From Granulicella sp. (lineage in GTDB: Bacteria; Acidobacteriota; Terriglobia; Terriglobales; Acidobacteriaceae): 46,631 nt of DNA. A program made the position numbers and the translations under genes. The notes under the pieces are model-generated. The model saw nothing but the letters and a program-made list of their open reading frames with translations. It was not told where the DNA came from and did no database searches. Of the stretch, positions 16,994 through 24,840 are shown piece by piece. The stretch covers positions 1 to 46,631 of the forward strand of contig DAHXNO010000183.1 in the NCBI GenBank assembly GCA_027365345.1, read 5' to 3'. Within the stretch, counting starts at the first letter, position 1. Every line of letters starts with the position of its first letter.

Positions 16994-18772
16994 ATGAGGC
17001 AGTCCTTCAGTATTGGTATCGGTGGCGCCGCGGGTCAGGGCGTGGCCTCTCCCGGCGATATCTTCGCCAAGGTGTTTACGCGTCGCGGCCTCCATTTGAA
17101 TGCCTATAACGCGTATCAGTCCGTCATCCGCGGCGGCCATACGTTTCTGACGATGCGCGTCGGAGAGTCTGCGATCGGCGCCGTCGATGGCCATCTTGAC
17201 TTGCTGATCCCGCTCAACCAGGACACCGCGGACCGCCATCTCCGCTTGCTCCAGGCCGGGGGGGCCTGTTTGTACAACGCCGACACCATTCATCCCGGCA
17301 CGCCTGGCGAGGGTGTTGCACTCTGCCCGTTACCGGTCTCCACGCTGGCGGACATCAGCCGCAACAAGATTGCGCAGAACACCCTGGCTATCGGCGCGGC
17401 GCTGAGTATGATGGGCATTGGCTTCCAGTCTCTGGAGAGCATTCTGGCGGCTCAGTTCCGCTCCAAGGGGAGCGCGGTGATTGAAGAGAACGTGAAACTG
17501 GCGCGCGCTGGGTACGACTATGCGTCGCAGAACTTCAAGCCCTTTGCCGCTCCTATGCCGCTCACTGAGAAACGCTATGCTGCGCTGAGTGGAAATACGG
17601 CCATGGCCATGGGAGCTGCCGCGGCTGGGGTCAAGTTCTACTGCGCCTATCCCATGAGCCCGGCAACGGGAGTTCTGCATTGGATGGCGCAGCACGGCCG
17701 CGAGGCAGAGATCATGGTGCGCCAGGTGGAGGATGAGATTGGAGTGATCAATATGGCCATCGGAGCAGCCCACGCCGGGGTTCGCTCCATGTGCGCCACC
17801 TCTGGCGGCGGCTTTGCTCTGATGAGTGAAGGCCTGGGGCTCTCTGCCCAGGCGGAGATTCCGGTGGTGGTGATTGACTGCCAGAGGGCCGGCCCATCCA
17901 CGGGTGTTCCCACCAAGACGGAGCAGGGAGACCTTTGGCAGATGCTGGGCGCGGCCTTTGGGGACTATCCGCGGGTGATCGCTGCTCCGCTGGATATCGC
18001 CGACTGCTTTACGCTGATGCCAGAGATCTTCAATGTGACGGACCGCTTCCAGTGCCCCGGCATTGTGCTGTGCGATCTTCTGCTCTCCGAGGGCCGCCTT
18101 AGCGTGGACCCCGCCGTACTGGACTTTGCTCCGCGCGTGGATCGCGGAGAGTTGATCACCAGCAACGGATCGGGTGACGGTGAACCCTACAAGCGCTACA
18201 AAATTACCCCTAGCGGCGTCTCCCCGCGTGTGATCCCGGGCGTCCCGGGCCACACCCATGTGGTCTCCAGCGATGAGCACGACGAAGATGGCGTGCTGAT
18301 CAGCGATGTGTACACCAACCACGCCAAGCGCCGCGCCATGATGGAAAAACGCATGCGCAAGGTGGAAGGGATAGCCGCGGCTGTGGCTCCACCGCAGATG
18401 CTGGGTCCGGAGGATGCGGACGTGACGCTGGTTGGCTGGGGATCCACCTACGGGGTGATCCAGGAGGCCTGCGAGCTGCTGCGCGAGCAGCGCATTACCG
18501 CCAACCACCTTCCCATTCGCTGGCTGGTTCCACTGCATGGAGACGTCATCTTAGGCCTGCTGGGCAAGGCACGCCACACCATTATCGTGGAGAACAATTT
18601 CAGCGGCCAGTTTGCCCGTTACCTGCGCAGCGAGACCAGTTATGTTGCGAATGGCCACATCCGGAAGTACGACGGGGAGCCCTTCTTCCCAGAGCATATT
18701 GTGGCGGCTGTGAAAGAACAGCTGGCTGGCCGGACGAAACTCTCCGTTCCGGCTCATGAAGTGATGGTCTAA
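16994..18772 (+). CDS. korA: 2-oxoacid:ferredoxin oxidoreductase, fused gamma-alpha subunit
   Basis: A 592-residue subunit that, with the next gene product, oxidatively decarboxylates a 2-oxoacid (probably 2-oxoglutarate) to the acyl-CoA and reduces ferredoxin. Residues 1-185 are the gamma domain (SIGIGGAAGQGVASPGDIFAK, NAYQSVIRGGHTFLTMRVG). Residues ~200-590 are the alpha part with the pyrimidine-binding region (FYCAYPMSPATGVLHWMAQH, RQVEDEIGVINMAIGA) and a C-terminal transketolase-like domain. The gamma-alpha fusion is the usual two-gene KorAB form. GGAG lies eight bases before the ATG. korB follows after 60 bp. No ferredoxin or delta subunit is encoded next to it. The exact 2-oxoacid (2-oxoglutarate or branched-chain) is assumed from the family. 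Confidence 0.92.
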   Translation: MRQSFSIGIGGAAGQGVASPGDIFAKVFTRRGLHLNAYNAYQSVIRGGHTFLTMRVGESAIGAVDGHLDLLIPLNQDTADRHLRLLQAGGACLYNADTIHPGTPGEGVALCPLPVSTLADISRNKIAQNTLAIGAALSMMGIGFQSLESILAAQFRSKGSAVIEENVKLARAGYDYASQNFKPFAAPMPLTEKRYAALSGNTAMAMGAAAAGVKFYCAYPMSPATGVLHWMAQHGREAEIMVRQVEDEIGVINMAIGAAHAGVRSMCATSGGGFALMSEGLGLSAQAEIPVVVIDCQRAGPSTGVPTKTEQGDLWQMLGAAFGDYPRVIAAPLDIADCFTLMPEIFNVTDRFQCPGIVLCDLLLSEGRLSVDPAVLDFAPRVDRGELITSNGSGDGEPYKRYKITPSGVSPRVIPGVPGHTHVVSSDEHDEDGVLISDVYTNHAKRRAMMEKRMRKVEGIAAAVAPPQMLGPEDADVTLVGWGSTYGVIQEACELLREQRITANHLPIRWLVPLHGDVILGLLGKARHTIIVENNFSGQFARYLRSETSYVANGHIRKYDGEPFFPEHIVAAVKEQLAGRTKLSVPAHEVMV

Positions 18773-18832
18773 CAGCGAAGACAACCCCGTGTGGAAGGCT
18801 CCACAGGGAGATGGATAATCAGGAGAATCTTG

Positions 18833-19729
18833 ATGGCGACCGAAATCATCACCCCGAATACAACCACAATGGCTGATCTGAAGGGCCGCGTGGAACCTGA
18901 CTGGTGCCCTGGCTGTGGGGACTTCGGGGTTCTTGCCGCAGTTCAGAAGGCGCTGGTCGAGCTGCAGATTCCGCAGCATGAGGTCTGCACTATCAGCGGC
19001 ATCGGCTGCTCCTCAAACTTTCCCGGGTTCATTGAGACCTATGGGATGCACACATTGCATGGCCGCGCGCTGCCAGTCGCTACGGGCGTGAAGATGGCCA
19101 ACCATGGTCTTACGGTGCTGGTGACCGGAGGTGACGGCGACGGCTTCGGGATCGGATGCGGCCACCTTGTCCACTCCATGCGCCGCAACGTGGACCTGAC
19201 GTACATTGTGATGGATAACCAGATCTATGGTCTCACCACGGGCCAGACGTCGCCCACCAGCCGCATGGCCATGAAGACCAAGAGCACGCCCTATGGCAAT
19301 GTGGAGAACCCGGTGAACCCTATTGCCTTGGCCTTGGCTGCCGGCGCCACCTATGTGGCCCGCGGCTTCAGCGCAGATCAGAAGCACCTGACGGAGCTGA
19401 TCAAGAAGGGCATTGAGCACAAGGGTTTTTCCTTGATCGACGTCTTCAGCCCTTGCGTCACCTTCAACCACGACAATACGGTCCAGTGGTTCCGGCCCCG
19501 GGTGAAGCGGCTGGAGGATGACCCCAACTACGACGCTTCCAGCTTGAACGCCGCCATGGAAAAGGCGCAGATCTGGGGTGAAGAGATTCCCATCGGAAGG
19601 TTCTTTGAGCTTACAGGTCAACCCTCGCTGGAGGAGATGGAACCGGTTCTGGAATTGGGTCCCCTGGTTCGGCAGAGCTACCAGATCCCAGCCGAAAAGG
19701 CGCGCCGGTTCATCGAAGAACTGATGTAG
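18833..19729 (+). CDS. korB: 2-oxoacid:ferredoxin oxidoreductase, beta subunit
   Basis: A 298-residue thiamine-diphosphate and [4Fe-4S] subunit, partner of the gamma-alpha protein encoded 60 bp upstream. Cluster cysteines begin with C25-P-G-C28 (DWCPGCGDFG); a further cysteine lies in GIGCSS. The ThDP/Mg motif is GGDGDGFGIGCGH ... MDNQIYGLTTGQTSPTS. The C-terminal part has FSPCVTFNHDNT, typical of KorB. I chose the ATG at 18833 because AGGAGA lies seven bases upstream; an in-frame GTG at 18791 has no such site. The gene ends 10 bp before the convergent EF-P gene. Confidence 0.93.
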   Translation: MATEIITPNTTTMADLKGRVEPDWCPGCGDFGVLAAVQKALVELQIPQHEVCTISGIGCSSNFPGFIETYGMHTLHGRALPVATGVKMANHGLTVLVTGGDGDGFGIGCGHLVHSMRRNVDLTYIVMDNQIYGLTTGQTSPTSRMAMKTKSTPYGNVENPVNPIALALAAGATYVARGFSADQKHLTELIKKGIEHKGFSLIDVFSPCVTFNHDNTVQWFRPRVKRLEDDPNYDASSLNAAMEKAQIWGEEIPIGRFFELTGQPSLEEMEPVLELGPLVRQSYQIPAEKARRFIEELM

Positions 19730-19739
19730 GGGACAGGCT

Positions 19740-20315
19740 TCAGGCGCGGCCCGCAAACTCCCGCAGCTCGGTGGAGACCTTCACCTTTTCACCCTCTTTA
19801 ATAAACAGGGGCACGCGAATCTCCAGCCCCGTCTCCAGACGCGCCAACTTGGCGCTGCTGCCGCTGGAGGTGTCTCCACGCACGGCAGGCTCGGTATAAG
19901 ACACATTCAGCTCAACAAAGATCGGTAGCTGTAGCCCGATGGGATTCCCGTTGTACTTGTGGATCTGAACAGCGGTTCCGTCGATCAGATAATCCAGCGC
20001 ATCCGCCAGCATCTCGCCACGCAGGGTGAGCGTCTCAAAGTTCTCCTGGTCCAGAAAGTAAGATCCATCGGCGTCGCTATACAGGTAGGTTGCGGGAACC
20101 AGCACCATATCCGGCTCCTTGAACTTATCGCCTGCCTTGAAGGTCTTCTCAAAGACGGCGCTGGTGAGCAGATTACGCATCTTCAATCGCACCAACGTCT
20201 GCCCGCCACGCGCCGTTGGCGTGGTGATATCAGAGTCAAGGCAGACGTAGGGAGCGTTCTCAAACTCAAACATCATCTTGCGCTTCACATGAATCGCTTC
20301 TAACAGTGCAGCCAT
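19740..20315 (-). CDS. Elongation factor P family protein with EfpL/YeiP-like arginine loop
   Basis: A 191-residue translation factor that should bind between P and E sites and relieve stalling at proline-rich sequences. Domain I carries the loop TPTARGGQT with R36 where E. coli EF-P has K34. The PTARG sequence is that of EfpL/YeiP, not of lysine-modified EF-P. The C-terminal domain (VRGDTSSGS, LETGLEIRVPLFIKEGEKVKV), however, reads like ordinary EF-P. The start at 20315 has a strong GGAGGGG seven to nine bases upstream; a longer frame to 20369 has none. It is convergent with korB and divergent from pabBC. No lysine- or arginine-modifying enzyme gene (epmA, earP) is in this window. The symbol is left blank because efp and efpL cannot be separated. 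Confidence 0.9.
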   Translation of the reverse strand: MAALLEAIHVKRKMMFEFENAPYVCLDSDITTPTARGGQTLVRLKMRNLLTSAVFEKTFKAGDKFKEPDMVLVPATYLYSDADGSYFLDQENFETLTLRGEMLADALDYLIDGTAVQIHKYNGNPIGLQLPIFVELNVSYTEPAVRGDTSSGSSAKLARLETGLEIRVPLFIKEGEKVKVSTELREFAGRA

Positions 20316-20492
20316 GAATCCCCTCCGGCTCTTCTTCCAGGACGTAACGCGCCGTTCGGCGCGGCGCATGCAGCTTGAGTGCGCGCGTCCCTAGCCATTC
20401 TCAAAGTATATAAGCGGCACCTCGACATCCACAGGCCCAGCGGCGGAGTTCGTTGCCTGGTTCTGCCGACTCTGCGATCATCCAAGGAGAAG

Positions 20493-22457
20493 ATGACTGT
20501 CTCCGGCAAAACCAGCGATGAGCCAGCGGCACCATGGACAGCGCTTCCGGCGGCGGTGCATGCGCTGGTTGCGAGTGAACCCAATTCGATCCTTTTGGAG
20601 ACGGCGCGCTTCGACTCCTCCAACCGCCATAGCTATCTCTTTGTTGGACCCCGAAAGATTCTCAAGGCTACCGCGCTGGAGCAGCTTCCGTGGCTCTTTG
20701 CGCAGATGGAGACCGCTCTTGCGGATGGACTTCACGTAGCCGGATATCTTTCCTATGAGTGCGGCGGTCATTTTGAGCCCAGCACCGCTCGTGCGGCGAT
20801 GGCCGCTGGTCTACCTCTGGTCTGGATGGGAGTCTATGCCGAGCCGAAGGTCTTCGACCACATGCTGGGACGCTTTCTGGGTCCGGAACCGAAGCTGCCA
20901 TTTGGGGATGGCCAGGATGACCAAGCGGACCCGGGCGTGGATCTGCTCCTGGAGCGGGTCCGTCTGCGAATCGGGCAGGCGGAGTACATGGCATCGATAG
21001 GGAAGATCAAGGAATATATCGCCGCTGGCGATACCTATCAAGTGAACTTCACCGATAGAGTGGAGTTTGACGCCACGCTCCCCCCATCCAGATTGTATAA
21101 GTCCCTTTTGAGCCGTCAATCCGTGGCTTACGCTGGTTATCTGAATCTGCCCGGACGGACGATTCTCTCTTTTTCGCCGGAGCTGTTTTTTCGCATTGAG
21201 GACGGCAGGATCACTACGCGTCCGATGAAGGGAACCATGCCCCGGGGCCTGGATGAGGCCGGTGACAGGGATGCGGCGTTGCGTCTGCAACGGGATGAGA
21301 AGAATCGGAGCGAGCACGTCATGATCGTCGATCTTCTGCGCAACGATCTGGGCCGTATCAGCGAGCCAGGGAGCGTTTGCGTAGAAGAACTGTTCTCCGT
21401 GGAGCGTTATCAGACCCTATTGCAGATGACCTCAACCATCTCGGCAAGTCTGTGCCGTGGCGTCTCTTTTTATGCGATCTTCCGTAGCCTGTTCCCTTGC
21501 GGCTCCATCACGGGGGCTCCCAAGGTTCGCACCATGCAGATCATCCGGGAGTTGGAGTCGCATCCTCGCGGGGTCTACACCGGCGCCATAGGGTATATCG
21601 CGCCCAATCGGAATGCTACTTTCAGTGTTGCCATCCGCACCCTGGTGCTTGGCCACGAAGAGGGTAGGATGCAGGCTCAGATGGGCGTTGGCGGCGGCAT
21701 CGTCGCAGATTCTGTGCCGGAAGATGAATACCGCGAGTGCCTTTTGAAAGCTGCCTTCCTCAGCCAGCCCGTGAAGACCTTCCAGTTGATCGAAACCATG
21801 CTGTGGAATGGTTTGTTCCAGCGCCTGAGCCTGCATCTGGATCGCCTTGCATCCTCCTCGGCCTACTTTCACTTTGGCTTTGACCGCGCTGCGGTTGAGG
21901 CGCGCCTACAGGCGTTTGCAGGTTCGCTGGATCTTGAGTCGCTGCACCGCGTGCGCCTGATTCTCGGCCGGGAGGGAGAGCCGGTGATTACCAGCCAGCC
22001 GCTGGAGGGCTACGAGGCGGAGCAGTCCCGAGGCCTGACGGTGATGGTCTCAGCCGAGCGCACCCACTCCAGCGATCTGTTCCTTCGCCACAAGACGACC
22101 CTGCGTTCTGTTTACGACCAGCAACTCGCCGAGGCCCGCGCCCAAGGCTGTGACGAGATTCTCTTTTTCAACGAGCGCGATGAGTTAACCGAAGGCTCCA
22201 TCAGCAACGTGTTTCTGGAGATCTCGGGCCACTGGTACACGCCGCCCCTTGTTTGCGGCGTTCTACCCGGGGTGATGCGGCGGTATCTGCTTGAGACTCT
22301 ACCGCAAGCAGAGGAACGCATTCTGACTTTTGGCGATCTGAACGCTGCCGACGCCATTTGGTTATGCAACTCGGTACGGGGCCTGCGGCGCGTTGCCTGG
22401 ATCCGCCTTGGGCGGCAGGTGAGGGATGCGGCCGTAGGCGGACATTCGAAGCTCTGA
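20493..22457 (+). CDS. pabBC: PabB-PabC fusion: aminodeoxychorismate synthase component I + 4-amino-4-deoxychorismate lyase
   Basis: A 654-residue bifunctional folate-pathway enzyme. Residues ~1-430 are the chorismate-binding (PabB) domain, with GDTYQVNFTDR, RPMKGTMPRG, EKNRSEHVMIVDLLRNDLG and SITGAPKVRTMQIIRELE. Residues ~435-640 are a fold-type IV PLP aminotransferase-like (PabC) domain, with probable PLP lysine K534 in RHKTTLRSVYD and NERDELTEGSISNVFLE. It makes aminodeoxychorismate and then 4-aminobenzoate; the glutaminase PabA must be encoded elsewhere. The ATG at 20493 has AAGGAG four to nine bases upstream; a longer frame from 20379 lacks a site. It is transcribed away from the EF-P gene. 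Confidence 0.93.
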   Translation: MTVSGKTSDEPAAPWTALPAAVHALVASEPNSILLETARFDSSNRHSYLFVGPRKILKATALEQLPWLFAQMETALADGLHVAGYLSYECGGHFEPSTARAAMAAGLPLVWMGVYAEPKVFDHMLGRFLGPEPKLPFGDGQDDQADPGVDLLLERVRLRIGQAEYMASIGKIKEYIAAGDTYQVNFTDRVEFDATLPPSRLYKSLLSRQSVAYAGYLNLPGRTILSFSPELFFRIEDGRITTRPMKGTMPRGLDEAGDRDAALRLQRDEKNRSEHVMIVDLLRNDLGRISEPGSVCVEELFSVERYQTLLQMTSTISASLCRGVSFYAIFRSLFPCGSITGAPKVRTMQIIRELESHPRGVYTGAIGYIAPNRNATFSVAIRTLVLGHEEGRMQAQMGVGGGIVADSVPEDEYRECLLKAAFLSQPVKTFQLIETMLWNGLFQRLSLHLDRLASSSAYFHFGFDRAAVEARLQAFAGSLDLESLHRVRLILGREGEPVITSQPLEGYEAEQSRGLTVMVSAERTHSSDLFLRHKTTLRSVYDQQLAEARAQGCDEILFFNERDELTEGSISNVFLEISGHWYTPPLVCGVLPGVMRRYLLETLPQAEERILTFGDLNAADAIWLCNSVRGLRRVAWIRLGRQVRDAAVGGHSKL

Positions 22458-22568
22458 GGGGTAGCAGAGGCGAGACGGCTGCGCCCATGGCTCTTTCCGT
22501 TGCGGCGCAGCGCTGCTACAGTGTTATTGGTTGTTGATCTTGCGACTTCACCTACCCAAGCAGGTTTG

Positions 22569-23351
22569 ATGATGGCAGAGAATAAGCGAGCGAACCCTGA
22601 CTCACACCGAACTATGCAGGTGGTGAATCATATTCGATCTCTGCTGGAGAGCGGAGCGCTGCAACAGGGCGAAAAGATACCGTCAGAGCGTGAGTTCGCG
22701 CGCTCTCTGAAGGTAAGCCGAGCCAGTCTACGCACCGGGATCAACTACCTGGCCGCCATGGGCGTTCTCAAGGTTCGCCACGGGGTGGGAACGTTTGTGG
22801 CCGATGGTCCGGCCGAGTTTGATAAAGCCAGCCTACGGATTATGGGCGCGCTGCACGGCTTTAAGCCCTGGCAGATGTTTGAAGCCCGGTTGATTCTGGA
22901 GAGCCACCTGGCCGGCCTGGCGGCCGAGCGCAGCAGCCCGGAGCAACGCGCCGCGCTCTCTGAGGAGGTGGTTGAGATGTTTGCCTCGATCGACAGCCCC
23001 TCCGAGTACTTGGTCCACGATATTCTCTTCCACCGCATTATCTCCCAGGCCTCTGGAAACCCGATCCTCGCGGCCCTGATGGAGACCGTGACCTCCGCAC
23101 TGTACGAAGACCGGCGCAAGACGGTGGAACGTTCCCGGGACCTGCGGGAGTCCGCGGAGATGCACCGCTCCATCTACCGAGCGATCCGCGCCGGCAAAGC
23201 CGCGGAGGCTCGCAAGTTGATGGAACAGCATCTGCACCTGGCGGAGTCCGCGCAGGGCAAGGAGAGCGTTTCCACGCCATCCTCGGCGCAGGGTGCGGCA
23301 AAGTCCCGCAAGGCATCCGCCCGCACCAGGTCCACGTCGAAAGCCAGCTAG
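22569..23351 (+). CDS. GntR-family transcriptional regulator, FadR/FCD type
   Basis: A ~260-residue repressor-type regulator. Residues ~10-80 are a GntR winged helix (QGEKIPSEREFARSLKVSRASLR, KVRHGVGTFVAD). Residues ~95-235 are an FCD ligand domain (FEARLILESHLAGLAAERSS, DILFHRIISQASGN, MHRSIYRAIRAGKAAEARKLMEQHL) with metal-binding histidine positions typical of the group. The tail is basic and low in complexity. Two adjacent ATGs lie at 22569 and 22572. Members often sense uronates, gluconate or lactate. It is transcribed toward a polygalacturonase gene with a matching operator between them, so uronate control is the best guess; the effector is inference. Confidence 0.92.
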   Translation: MMAENKRANPDSHRTMQVVNHIRSLLESGALQQGEKIPSEREFARSLKVSRASLRTGINYLAAMGVLKVRHGVGTFVADGPAEFDKASLRIMGALHGFKPWQMFEARLILESHLAGLAAERSSPEQRAALSEEVVEMFASIDSPSEYLVHDILFHRIISQASGNPILAALMETVTSALYEDRRKTVERSRDLRESAEMHRSIYRAIRAGKAAEARKLMEQHLHLAESAQGKESVSTPSSAQGAAKSRKASARTRSTSKAS

Positions 23352-23440
23352 GCGAGCCATCTCCGGTTTCCCTGTCATTGAAAGGGGTTATCGAGGGTCT
23401 CTGCCGATGGATATGGCGAGGGGCCGTGAAGCGGACTCGC

Positions 23441-23457
23441 CACTGGTATGACCACTG
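23441..23457. promoter_or_regulatory. Candidate FadR-family (GntR) operator upstream of the GH28 gene
   Basis: The core TGGTATGACCA (23444-23454) is an exact fit to the FadR-subfamily consensus TNGTNNNACNA, and the flanks extend the dyad to CA-n-TGGT-atg-ACCA-n-TG. It lies about 50 bp before the polygalacturonase ATG and 90 bp after the gene for a FadR/FCD regulator, the likely binder. The match is seen; binding is inferred. Confidence 0.6.
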
Positions 23458-23507
23458 AAGTATGATGGTCGGCGTAGTTATCTGACCCCGATCGAGGTTC
23501 CGAAGTG

Positions 23508-24809
23508 ATGCGCATGCGCTCGTCCATTCTTTGCCTACCCCTGTATTTCATCCTGGCCGTCTCCTGCAGCGTGCTTCTGACCATGGTTCCTGGCTCCGCC
23601 GCCGCACAGGGTAAGATGGTTTGCAACGTCCGCAGCTACGGCGCGAAAGGCGATGGGGCGACAAAGGATACCCGCGCCATCCAGTCCGCCATCGACGCTT
23701 GTGAAGCAAAGGGAGGGGGCACCGTGCTGCTGGCCCCCGGGACCTATCTCAGCGCTCCGATCGTGCTCAAGAGCAATATTGATCTCCGCCTGGAGAAGGG
23801 CGCTACGCTGCTGGGTTCCCAGGATCACACCGACTATGCCGCGATCTCGGAGTTTCGCGCGCCCGGTCGTCAGTCCCTGGTGAGCGCCACGCATGCAGAG
23901 AATGTATCCATTACAGGCGAGGGCGTGATCGATGGGGCGGGGGAGAGCTGGTGGAAGATGGCCCGCTCGTATAGAGGCTCTGGCGCGATGGGTTTTCCTC
24001 ATCCCCGTCCCCGTCTTGTGGTCTTTGACCACTGCCAGCATGTTTTGGTGGAAGGGGTTACGATTCAGAATTCCCCGATGTGGCAGCTTGTCCCCTACTA
24101 CTCCGACGAGGTGACTATCCGGAATGTGAAGGTTCTTGCTCCGGCCAACTCTCCGAACACGGACGCGATCGACCCATTTTCCTCTTCGAATGTGGTGATC
24201 GACCATGCCTATGCCGACGTAGGCGATGATGACATTGCCATCAAGTCTGGCGAGCCGGGCTCGGCCGGTCCCGACTCACCCAGCCGCAACATCACGATCA
24301 CGGATTGCACCTTCCTCCATGGTCATGGCCTATCCATCGGCAGCGAGATCGCCGGCGGGGCACAGAACATCACGGCCGAGCACATTCAGTTTGACGGCAC
24401 GAGCAATGGAATAAGGGTAAAAGCGAACCGTGACCGCGGCAACGACGTCAGCCAACTGATGTTCCGCGACATCCAGATGAAGGATGTGAAGAATGCGCTG
24501 GTGATCAGCGAGTACTATCCCCGAATTGCTCCGAAGGGCGAGGTAGCCGCGGCGCCGGTCACCCGGCTTACGCCGCACTTCCACAACATCACCATTGAGA
24601 ACCTGACGGCGACTGGGAGCAACTCCGCCGGCGCCATCTATGGGCTGCCGGAGGCTCCCATCAGCGGAGTGGTGCTCAAGAATGTGCACATCAGCGCCAT
24701 GCAGGGTTTGACCATCGGCTATGCAGAAGTCCAAGGGTCCAACGTTCATGTCGAGGCCTCCCATGGTCCGTCCATCATAGATCTGGCCGGCGCGAAGGCC
24801 AACTTCTGA
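23508..24809 (+). CDS. Secreted GH28 polygalacturonase-type glycosidase
   Basis: A 433-residue exported enzyme that hydrolyses alpha-1,4 links in pectin-type galacturonans. A signal peptide (LPLYFILAVSCSVLLTMVPGSAAAQ) leads into a right-handed beta-helix beginning CNVRSYGAKGDGATKDTRAIQSAI. The GH28 catalytic signature is complete: D219 in NTD, D240/D241 in GDDDIAIKSG, H273 in GHG and R303/K305 in IRVKA (the RIK motif). GAGGTT lies about eight bases before the ATG; a GTG at 23505 is also possible. It follows a GntR/FCD regulator gene with a consensus operator between. Its galacturonate product would feed the uxaC product encoded further right. Rhamnogalacturonase activity cannot be excluded. 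Confidence 0.93.
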   Translation: MRMRSSILCLPLYFILAVSCSVLLTMVPGSAAAQGKMVCNVRSYGAKGDGATKDTRAIQSAIDACEAKGGGTVLLAPGTYLSAPIVLKSNIDLRLEKGATLLGSQDHTDYAAISEFRAPGRQSLVSATHAENVSITGEGVIDGAGESWWKMARSYRGSGAMGFPHPRPRLVVFDHCQHVLVEGVTIQNSPMWQLVPYYSDEVTIRNVKVLAPANSPNTDAIDPFSSSNVVIDHAYADVGDDDIAIKSGEPGSAGPDSPSRNITITDCTFLHGHGLSIGSEIAGGAQNITAEHIQFDGTSNGIRVKANRDRGNDVSQLMFRDIQMKDVKNALVISEYYPRIAPKGEVAAAPVTRLTPHFHNITIENLTATGSNSAGAIYGLPEAPISGVVLKNVHISAMQGLTIGYAEVQGSNVHVEASHGPSIIDLAGAKANF

Positions 24810-24840
24810 AGGATCCCAGAGGCAGGGTGAGCTGGGTTGG

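Noticed and set aside
17330-18538. A 402-codon minus-strand frame
   Set aside because: Antisense shadow of korA, histidine-rich and without domains; korA has full family motifs.
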